Below, in pieces: positions 51,327 to 62,000 of a stretch of 64,000 bases of DNA (position 1 is the stretch's first letter; each line of letters starts with the position of its first letter). The stretch lies in the NCBI GenBank assembly GCA_964020155.1, contig OZ026564.1:1492174-1556173 (forward strand). The letters are read 5' to 3'. Source of the DNA: Chondrilla cf. caribensis. Its lineage: Eukaryota > Porifera > Demospongiae > Chondrillida > Chondrillidae. The position numbers and the translations under genes are program-made. Under the pieces are notes generated by a model, which did not search any database, had not been told where the DNA came from, and was given only the letters and a program-made list of their open reading frames with translations.

Positions 51327-51800
51327 TATGCATACAAACACACGACACACCCTCCTTTATCCACATAAGTTTTATTTTAATATGCTAATTTAAAAGCACT
51401 TCCTGGTTAATTAGCTTTTTGCAGCTCTGAACTAAGTACACCAAGTACATGCACCAGTACAGCACATGACCCTCATTTTTGGAATGAGTGACTGGTAAAT
51501 ATGAGCAATTCCACAAGGCCAATTCCAGTATTCTGTTAATTATTCTACACACACACACATACACAGACAGGTTTGACAAACATACACATAATGTAAACAT
51601 ATGTTCTTGTATAAAAACACACACATGCATCTGCACATATATACACAGCATACACACATATATACAAACAGACACAATTGATGCCGAAGGGAACATATCC
51701 TACTTCACCTATTAGGAGCACAGACTAGGTTAATTGAGGCAGTTCTGGTCTAAGAAATGTACCATTCTCCACCAGGACTCTCCATTAGACCGAGGGAGTA
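50915..51800. repeat. (CA)n-bearing unit, copy B
   Basis: A single equivalent of the unit tripled in copy A, with two main CA tracts (51129-51193, 51261-51324) and a second partial start at about 51745. Confidence 0.85.
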
Positions 51801-52321
51801 GTGAAATGTGAACAAGACATGATTGACCACAAGTCTGTTCCTTTTGGCTCAGCCCACTATCCCATAATACTGTAATATTCACAATAGCAATAATACGTAA
51901 ATCAATGCATAATTTCATACACCTAATACTTAAAACATTATTAAATGTGAAAATTAGTATAGTATAGTACAGTTCCATTGAGTATCAAAGTCAACGAGAA
52001 AGGTTATATATACTCGCTGCAGAGTGCTTGGAATCATTCTGTTGAACAGATTTCAGCCCTACTGGTGAGTTTTTCAGCTGAAATTAAAGTTCTGGTATAT
52101 TCTTAACTGGGATCAATCCAACACAAGTGGAAATCTATTGGTAAGTAATTTAAAAGATAAACCAGCCATTTCAATTATAGTGAAAATTTGATCCTATACA
52201 GTGTTATTGTGACAATGTACTGTAGACCTGTGATAGAGCTTAGCCTTATGTGCGAGGACTGTCTGTAACCTAATACCTTGTTATTATTAGATTTATTGTA
52301 ATATGCCCCTGTGAAGTTAAG

Positions 52322-52539
52322 TGTGTGTTTAATTATTGTACTGCGTAGACCTCTGTACCATACCCTTTTGTGTTGTATGGTCATGTTCTTGACTGTGTGA
52401 TGTGCTTTTACTTGAGCTGTATTGTAATAGTGATTCTGTGTTAAGTTGATGATGTATTTGCTGCATGTAACAATCTTGCTGGAGTACATTTGCCAGCACA
52501 CCTAGCCACGACCGCATGCAGTAGCATAACTTTGGGACA
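52322..52539 (+). repeat. 5' LTR-like direct repeat, copy B
   Basis: Counterpart of 34027-34280, ending 'ctttgggaca', followed by 'tgggtggcagcagtgggata'. It is related in direct orientation to 55447-55686. Confidence 0.55.
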
Positions 52540-52883
52540 ATGGGTGGCAGCAGTGGGATATCTACGAAAGATCTAGACCTTTACTCGTTAAAACGTTAAA
52601 ATTATGTCTAGCGAAGTTATGTAGGCAGTCCGAAGAATCGACACCTCTGATGTAACTTTTGCGACAACATCAAAGAGCAATGGGATCGGTAAGCAGTCTT
52701 AAAGGGCCACTGACATAAAAAAGAAGTTAGCGTGAAACTACCCCTTATAGTTGGAAAACACCAATGGTGAAGTTCAAATTCGCTCCTGTCATCTGGGCGG
52801 GAAGCAATCGAGGGTATAGGAACCGATTACGCCGTATTACGTCATATCGTCCACATTTCGTGACGTCATAAGAGGAACGGTAG

Positions 52884-53620
52884 ATGTCCGCAGTCCTTTC
52901 AGAGAACGAGTTTAGCGACTCTAATGGCCTTTCTTACAACAACGAAGGCGAAATGAATACTCCTGACGAGAAAGGTGATTCGATTGAGGACGAAGAAAAT
53001 GATTTTAGTCTTCTAGCAGCTCTTGAGATGGAGTCTTATCTGTTCGAGAACGTCGCGGCAATTGACCAATCGGGGTCATAAAGTGCCTTGGAAGAGGACC
53101 AAGGAGAAGCGATTTAAAGACTGGCTAACACTACCTGGTATGCGCACGAATTGTGGAGCGTTATTTTGGTCACTGCTCTCGTTTATAACTGAAAACGGTA
53201 TAATTATTATTACGTGGCCAGTGCGAATGTATGCCAACTGTTAGCGAGAGTGTATGCTGTCAGGAGATTCCCGAGGCAGAAGGAAAACTAAGAGAATTGG
53301 TTGTTCAGAATACTGTGTCATAGATCATGAGGGGTTCAGATCAGTTTGCATGGACAGATGGGTGCTGCAAACAGTCGCCTCGCAAATGGACCAACAGTAT
53401 CGCAGAAACAGTGGAACCAATGGACCTATACGTACGATTTTATTACCTTCACCTTACTCACTCGCATGTGGATGTGTGGATTTCATTCAAATCTGTAGTT
53501 TATCATACCTGGACACAATGTTACATGGCTCACTGGCATCTGGCAAGATGGTGCTGGGAATACTGGAAAGAAATTCAAGTAGTGTTATCATCATGTGCTG
53601 CTAGTTTGATTAAAATTTAA
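52884..53620 (+). pseudogene. P2X7 C-terminal-domain-like pseudogene, copy B
   Basis: It opens with an intact acidic N-terminal part (MSAVLSENEFSDSNGLSYNN..., to 53081), then meets a stop where copy A still reads through. The CVIDHEGFRSVCMDRWVLQT-like and final ARWCWEYWKEIQVVLSSCAA segments are in other frames; the latter matches the end of the P2RX7_C domain. Different lesions in A and B mean the ancestor at duplication time was less damaged than either. Confidence 0.55.
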
Positions 53621-54149
53621 TTCCCATCTGACAGTATGTTGGTTTTATATTCTAATTTTGAGCTGTATATTGTAATATTGTGATATGGCTTATATTTACT
53701 ACATTGATATAAATGCGTTTAAAACATCATCTCTATGAATTGAATCATACGTGTGTGATGTTTGGTAATTGAGGACGTTTGTGCTGAATAGCATTGGAGG
53801 TTTTAATTTTGATAATCAGAGGGAGAAACATCCTTTTTTTCAAACAGCCAGGCAATGGAATAACAGAAGTTTGGGACTATATGAAAGCTAATCTCCACCT
53901 CAGCTTTGCTATTACATCCAGCAGTAACACATTGTTAAGGCATTTGGAAATAATACTACATTTGTCGAATTCAGGGTTATAGCGTTGCAAAATCAGTGGA
54001 AATCACTAGTAAATTGTATTGGGAACGTTGTTAGGAATCAGGAGAAGTGGACGACAGTGTTGCTGATTAATTGTTTTGAAGTGATCAAAACTGAATATCA
54101 CATAGATCATGCTGTATAATCAATGGCTGGCTACTGTGATAACGTTATA

Positions 54150-54330
54150 TCATGTTGTTGGACAAGGCTATAGCTAGAGCATGCAGACACCTGGGGTTTG
54201 AAGCTTTGAAGCCTCAACAATACAAGGCCATCAGAAATTTTATGGAGAGTGAAGACGTTTTCATCATACTCCCCACAGGTTTTGTAATGTCCCTTATTTT
54301 TGGTATTTTGCAGTAGGCCTTCAACTTAGT
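54150..54330 (+). pseudogene. RecQ-like helicase fragment, copy B
   Basis: The frame LLDKAIARACRHLGFEALK continues to LKPQQYKAI and then VFIILPTGF. This is RecQ Q-motif and motif I context, but the Walker A Gly-Lys pair is lost (PTGF followed by VMSL). It stops shortly after and is a remnant. Confidence 0.6.
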
Positions 54331-54687
54331 AGCAGCGTTTTGCACCAGACCCTTTGTCCAGCTTCCAAATGAGGAAGTGATCAGAAAAAGGACTGGCTAC
54401 ACAAGATTAAGTCCCAACGGAGGAAGCATATGCTTACAAAAAGTGAGGGGCGCCATTTATTTCGTACAATATGCAAGTTGATGTCGGAAATTCTGGAATG
54501 ACAGCAGGAAGCTGCATGGGGAAATGCATCGTGAGTTAATGACATGTTGCAAGAGAACTACTGCCGATGAGTGAACAAGCATGAAATGTTAGCGGAAGAC
54601 ATAATGATAGCAATGCAACTTTATCAGTTAGTTCCAGAGATGCTAGCACTGTGGATGAGGAATAGGAAACCTACAAGTTTGTAGTGA

Positions 54688-55190
54688 ATGGCAGAGCAAG
54701 AATACATGTTGTCATGCAAAGGTATTAGTTCAGAAGGTACAAGAGCGGTAGCGAGGACCTGCGAGAAGTGCATTGAAGGAGACAGGGAGGTATCTGGAAC
54801 TAATGAGAAGAGAAGCCCAACAGCTAAGGTGCTTCGGTGGATGGAGACTTTCAAGCAGAGCAGCAGTGTAATCCTTACCTGGGCACGGTTAGGACTGTCA
54901 CAGCTTAAGGAGCGGGTAAGGTACAAGACCAGGCTTGATTTATCGAACAAGATCATTCTATTGAGTATGGAGACCACATGGGACTAACACAGAAGATGTG
55001 CTTTAATGTAAGCAACTGGTAATACTATGTAGATATCAAGATATTATACTGTTAAATCTAGTGCACAAAAATCCCTTGGGAGGTCATCTCAGGAATACAA
55101 AGACCAAAGATTGCATACCGGAAAGATACTACTGGTTAGAAATTTTCCATGATCAGATCTTTTCCAAGAGACCAGTAACCAAGAAAGATG
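54688..55190 (+). pseudogene. Retroelement integrase-region remnant, copy B
   Basis: A 99-residue open stretch of unknown family (54688-54987) is followed by an NPLGGHLRNTKTK...ERYYW pattern (about 55065-55135) like the H2C2 zinc motif of retroelement integrases, without a visible DDE core. Confidence 0.4.
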
Positions 55191-55349
55191 CCAGATTGTT
55201 ACTCGGTTGGATTTCTACCTAATATTGCTGATGCAGCTGCTTTCCCGATAGAGCTCACCAGGAAAGGAAGACACAATAAGGTTATCTGGCCTTGGGAGTA
55301 TGAACATGCCTTTGATCAATATATAATAGGAAACAATGCATGCGTGTGT

Positions 55350-55360
55350 GTGTCTTTGTG

Positions 55361-55453
<93 letters not shown>

Positions 55454-55686
55454 AATTATTGTAGTGTAAAATTATTTGTTTTAGCATGTCCTACTTATTG
55501 TACATTTAATTGTGCAGCCTAAAGCACAGCCCCCTTGTACCATACCATTTGTGCTGTCATGTACTTAACTTGAGTTGAGTTGTAAGAGTGATTTCCGTAT
55601 TAAGTGTTGTAATAACAATCTTGTTGGAGTGCATTTGCTGTCATGCATAGCGCTAGCAATGATCGCAGCAGTATAATTTTTAGACA
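55350..55686 (+). repeat. (TG)n tract and 3' LTR-like repeat, copy B
   Basis: A TG-rich tract (about 55345-55451) passes into a ~240-bp segment related to 52322-52539 and ending 'tttagaca'. It ends about 370 bp before the C80/RTX ATG. Confidence 0.5.
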
Positions 55687-56056
55687 ATTATGATTAGTAC
55701 ACTGTGTAATGTCCGATATCTACATGAAGTGCAAATCTGACTCAAGAATTACTACACTTCAGACGTTTCTTTCTCAACGTGTATGTTTGCATCCCTCAAC
55801 ATGAAAACATGTTCACTGTACTTGGGAAACAAACAAACAATTGAAATAATCCTAAGGTTCATAATCAGCTGCGGTTGTGATCAGAATCTGCTTGTGTTGT
55901 GTAGAACAATTGGCTTGGGTAATATTTCCCAATCTCTCAGGAAGCACAAGAATATGTGCATATACAATATAATATTATAATAATATTATGTTATAATTCT
56001 GTATGTAAGATATATACCTTTCTCCCTGCAGGTGTTTCATCACCCAACATAAAAGG

Positions 56057-59000
56057 ATGGCAATCATTTTTCAATTGATCATCCTTGTGACTGTGTACTG
56101 GATCACACTAGTCTCAACAACTCAGTACAAACAACAAATCGTAGCAATCGTTGGAGATGGCGCAGTTCTGGATGAGTCTGCTTACTATCTCTCTGGGAAG
56201 AATAAAAAGTTACCTTACCAAGTGATCAAATGGTTCCCTAAAAATCCAACTGACCCCACTCAAGGTGGATCCTGGAAGAAAATGGAATATGATTCATCTA
56301 CAAAACTTTACGTGGAAGACACAGTGCATCCAACAATAGATCCACTTCCAGCAAGTAAGAGCAGAATACAGGTGATTGGACATGGTCAAAGGGATGCAAC
56401 AAGTGGAGTAACAACTCTGGGAGGACTGAAGTATGATCACCTAGCGGAAGCTTTGTCACAAGTACCAAGAAAGACAGGCTCCAACAAAATTGAGCGCATC
56501 AGTTTGGTTGGTTGTAACATTGGAGACTGGGAACAACTTCCAACTGGACAGCAGCAATTCATGGGAGATGAGTATCCATCAAAACTAATTGAAACACTTC
56601 ATGGCACGCATTCTCTTACAACAGAGTTGAGTGTTCGAAATGGAATTGTGGGAGTGGACTCAACTGGAAGAAAGGTGTATGGTGAGGAGACACCAAAGGG
56701 ATTACTTTGGAGGACATCGGAAGGTCAATTGAGAAAAACAATAGTGTCTCTGGATTCTTCTGGGAATGCTGATACTGAAGTTTTAAACCATCTCACTGGA
56801 GATGACTATAGTCCTCCAGTTGCATTGAAAACTGGCTTTAAAGTTGGTAAAAATGAAATCACTACAGAAGACACCTCTACAAATAAACACTACACCCTGA
56901 AAACTGAAGGACTGTTTGACCTACTCACTGAAACCACAAGTGACTATTTTGATAATTTACCCTTAAAAAAAAGAGCTCCAGTAAACAAGCGAAAAGTCAA
57001 AATGGTAGATGGGACCACAAAAGTGTTGGATGTTATAGAAATAGGTAGCTTTGAAGATCTCTCATTGGAAGTGAAGCATTGGGGAGAAGAACGATTTCAG
57101 TTTGGGCCTACAGAGGAATATGCTCACTATCGGTATGGTGATTGGATTCTCCAATTAAAAGTACAAGCTGTAAAAGGTGGTAGTGTCTACAAAATGAAGC
57201 CTTTCTACACAGATCTGGTTGGATTAGTTACCTCTGAAAACCACAATCTTGCCCCTTACAAAAATACAGCAGTAGATATTCCAGACATAAAAACGGGAAG
57301 ATATAATCATATACAGAGACACACAGACGAAAAATTTTTTCCAGATGCTATAAATTTTGCATCTGGCAATCACAGAAGAATAGGTCTAAATGAAGCTTCA
57401 GCCTATAATGCTGAAGCAGGTCTAGCTTTGTTCCTTTGTGAACCAATTCGGGATTGGCGTGCTCATGTAACCAACAAATTGATAATGGATTTATATCACA
57501 ACATGCCAATAGAGGATTTTACCAGACAGTTATTTTTTGAGAACAATCCCATGGGGCGTGGAGGGGCTGGTCCTGCAAAACACAGTGGACTACGTGATGT
57601 TTATGACAAAACTGAGTGGGATCCTGCCAAAATTCAAAAGATGAAAAGACTGTTTGGCAGAGTGGTGCAGGATTGGCTGGCAGCAGATTTTCACGATACA
57701 ATCCAAGGACTTCAAAGATATGATAGTTCCACTTCCACCAGTACAAAAGGCCCAAAAAGTAGTAAGCAAGCTCATATTGCTAAACTCAAAGAATCCCTGT
57801 TAAAAGTTATGGACACAGACCCAGGTTTAGGATCAGGGCTCATTACTCCTCAGGAATCATCAACACTTTCACATGTTGCTGGAAAGCTTGGCTCAGAAGA
57901 ACCATGGGATGCAAGGGAGGTGGATGTACCAGAAATTGAAAGTGCTCAAAATGAAGTTAACCAATTTACCGAATCAGAGGTCCGAAGTGTATCTTTGAGA
58001 GCATCACAGGCCTTGTTACATGACCAACTGTACATCAGCGAAGAGATTCACCAGGATGTATCATCTAGAGAGGCACGTCTAGGGAAGGATTATGAAGTGG
58101 ATGAGGAGACAGTAGAAATAGAGAACAATCGTGTCACTTATGAAGTGTATGACAAGGAAAATCCATCTGAGAGGGAAACTATGGAAACAGAAATCGATGA
58201 ATCCAAGCTGTCATCTAAAGAATTGATGGATGAAATGCATGAACAAGCTACTGAACTACAGAGTGAAGGAGGAGTGGGGTCGAAGATCGGTAGAGGCTTA
58301 GCCATATATGGTGCAGTCATGGGAATAAAAGGAACAGTGGATGCATTTGAGAAAGGAGAAATCGCAAAGGGATCAATAAGCCTGTCACAAACTTTACACG
58401 GTATAGGCGAGTTGACAGGAGTGAACCAGAAGATTTACAAAGCTGCTAGCAAGGCGTTGGGTAAAATAGCCAACAGGAATGTGGGGCGAGTGAGTGAGAG
58501 CATAGAGACTGCAATTGGAGAAGATGCAGGAGAACTGATGGCCAGAGAAGGGGGAGAAGCACTTTCGACCATAGGGGAAGTTGGGGAGCTTTTTGAAGAC
58601 ATTCCTGTAGTTGGCACAGCATTCGGTCTCTACAACATTTACGAGGATTTGCAGCAACACACCGTTATTGGATATGTGGATGCAGGGCTGGACACCCTCA
58701 TTACTGTGCTTGGACTGTTTGGACTGGAGGCTGAGCCATTTGTCATTGCTTTGAGCATAATAAGACTTGGAATAGATACCTTTTATGCTGACATAAAGAA
58801 GGAGCTAGATTCTTTGCCACCGGGAGCCAGTGTTGGTGACAAGATTGTTGCTGTACTCAAGGGGATTGGTGAAGCTATTATAGACATAGCAGACACTATC
58901 ACAGGAGGAATCTTCAGTGCAGCTGGTAAAATTAGGAAGCTTGAGTCACAATATCAGGATAATCAAGAATTCTTGAAACAAATTTCCAATTTCCACAACT

Positions 59001-62000
59001 ACTTCCATGTAACCAAATGTCAGGGAGATCACGCAACTATTAATTTTGCCAATGGAGCTACATCCTGGAATGGAGGTGACATTGTATTCACTTTGTATGA
59101 AGGAGGGAGATCAGGTCACTTGCATATGAAGACCACCAATAGTGCTGGACAAGAAGTACCGTTTGATAAGACAATCACATTCAGTGCTACTGTCACCGAT
59201 ATAGTAATGGGGATTGGGGAATCTCACAGTGTTCAATATCAGAAAAAGGATGTCAAGGTGTTGTGGGTCATTCCTGTTGATGAGCGCAATATCATCAGTG
59301 GATTACCTGAAGATCGTACTACCCTGCATGGGACATACATTGGTAACAGTGATAACAATGTCTTTACAGCAATTCAGAAACTGCCATCAGGAATAAGCTT
59401 TGATATAGAAGACTATCATTACAGTATTCAAGGTAGAGGTGGTGATGACTCCTTCTATCTCGGACCACAGCGAACCGATGCACAGGGAGGGGATGGTTCT
59501 GACCTTTACATTTTTGATGAAGAATCCACACACGCTTCCATCGATAACTTTGCAAGTGATGGTTCAGTGGATTATTTCAAATTCCCTCAAGAATTAGATC
59601 AACTCAACATTCAGAAGGTACACAGTGACTTATACATCTCATCTGGTACTAAGTTTAAGGTTACTGTGCGCAATTGGTTCAATGGTCCCAAATATCAACA
59701 TGCAGCTTTCAAAATTGGAAGTCTGGATTTTCTTACCTACAGAATTGAATACAACGAAGAAGCTGGGACTGTCACTGCTGTGGGTGATACTATAAATTAT
59801 GCAGACAGTGCAGAGGCAATCAATACATTTCGTTTAACAGAAGACCATCCGACTGTTGTCAATATCATTGGATCAGATTATAGTGATAATCTTTGGGGAA
59901 ATGATCAGGATAACATCATTGTGACTGATGCTGATGGACCTGGTGATCAAATAATTGGTGGTCGAGGAGGTGCTGATACCTTCGTCATGAAACGAAGCCA
60001 TGGAGTGGATCTTATAGACTTAGGTGGTCCTGTTAATGTGTTGGACACTATTGTACTACAGGCCTTTGAAGCTCATGAAATTAGTGTCAGCAAATATGGA
60101 ACTGATTTAAGGATAACAGCTGGTGAATATATGCTTGATGTTTTGACGTGGTTTGCTTTTGACAATGACCATGCCATCATTTACACTAGAGACAACATCA
60201 TGTTGGAGATCAGAACTGAGAATGATAGTGTTAGCCTTCATCCAACCGTGTTGGATGTTACCTCCAGCACTCCTCAGCCAGTTGACTTGACAACTTCAGA
60301 TATCTACCAACAAATTTCAAGTGTGTCTGGTTCGGATGGAGATGACCACATAATAGGCAATGACAAGAATAATTACCTCAATGGTGACAAAGGAAATGAT
60401 CGCATGAGAGGAGGACTAGGAAGTGATCTTTACGTGGTCAAGAAGGCATTAGAGGATGGTAATTTGGTGGGAACAGGCACCGATGACATTGAAAATGTTG
60501 CCAGTGATAAAGTGGATGACTTGTTGTTATTTGGTGAAAATTATAACAGTATTAGTCTAAGTATAGAAGGGAATGATCTACTGGTTTCATCAACCACAAC
60601 CAGTAACATGAAGGCAAGGATTATTAGATGGTTTGAGGGTGAAAACTACCAGCATTTGACAGTGAAATCAATGGATGGGGTATCATTTAGTCTGCCTACT
60701 GATAAGAGGAGCTCTGCCAAAACTGCTCTCATGATTGACAAATCAAAGTCAACAGAAGGAACATCAATTGATGCCACTCAAAGAGAATTTTCAACAGTCA
60801 AACGTATCATTGGCTCTCCACAGAGTGATGACATCACTGGAAATGATTTGGACAACTATATCGATCCCAGAGAAGGAGGTGGGACCCTTCGAGGTAATGG
60901 AGGAAGTGACACATATGTCCTGAAGAAACACTATGGAGATTTCATCCTCCACAATGAAGCAGAAGACAATGTTGCCGATTCCCTACTCTTCCAGATCCCT
61001 TTCACAGACATCCAGGTCACCAACGATGGGCGCAGCATTACTTTGCGTGATTCTGCTGATGATGATTTGAGTGTTCGCATAGTGGACTATATTTCAAATA
61101 CAAATGTCCAGCATCTCAGTGTTACATCTGGTGATGGCTATATCTTCACACTACCACCTTCTAATGACTACTCACCAGTAGTGATTGTAATCAACAGAAT
61201 AGGTACGGACCCTAATTTCCTACCTTTATTCAATTACAATGATCTTGAGAGTGATCCCACAAATCTTGATTTTTCACATGTGAGAACATACTATGGAATT
61301 AAGGATTTCAAAAATGTTTGTAATGGTAATTCCTTAGACAATACTCTTATTGGAGGGAATCTTTATGATAATCTTTCAGGTAGAGCTGGCAATGATGTAC
61401 TGAAAGGAGGAAGTGGGGAGACCAGTTTTTTTGGAGGTGAAGGCAATGACACTCTAATTGGAGGAAAAGATAAGGACTATATGTCTGCATCTTACGGGGA
61501 TGACATCCTAGTCCCAGGTGGTGGTGACAACTGGATACATGGTGGAGATGGGGATGACACTGTTATCTACAATGGGGACCCTGTGGAACAAGTTGGAATA
61601 GACATTGACTTGAATAACGAAGTTTGCATTCATGCCTATGGCACAGACACAGTTGGAGGGGTTGAAAATGTCTACGGAACTCCTTATGATGACAAAATGA
61701 CCAGTGCAGGATTTGAAGACAATGTCTTAAAAGGGAAAGGTGGCAATGATCTATTTGTTGCATATGATGGCTATGATATACTTGTTGGTGGAGAAGGTGC
61801 TGATCGATATGATTTGATCGATGCACAAGGAACAAAGGTAATTGACAATGAGGCCAAAGACAACATGTTGGATACCATTGACCTGTCAGGAACGGATGCT
61901 AAGAATCTCAGATATGACAAAAGTGGGGACGATCTCATTATACGTCACATTTCAACTACCATGTTCAAGCTCAATTACTTGAGTCCCTCGACCTTTGATG

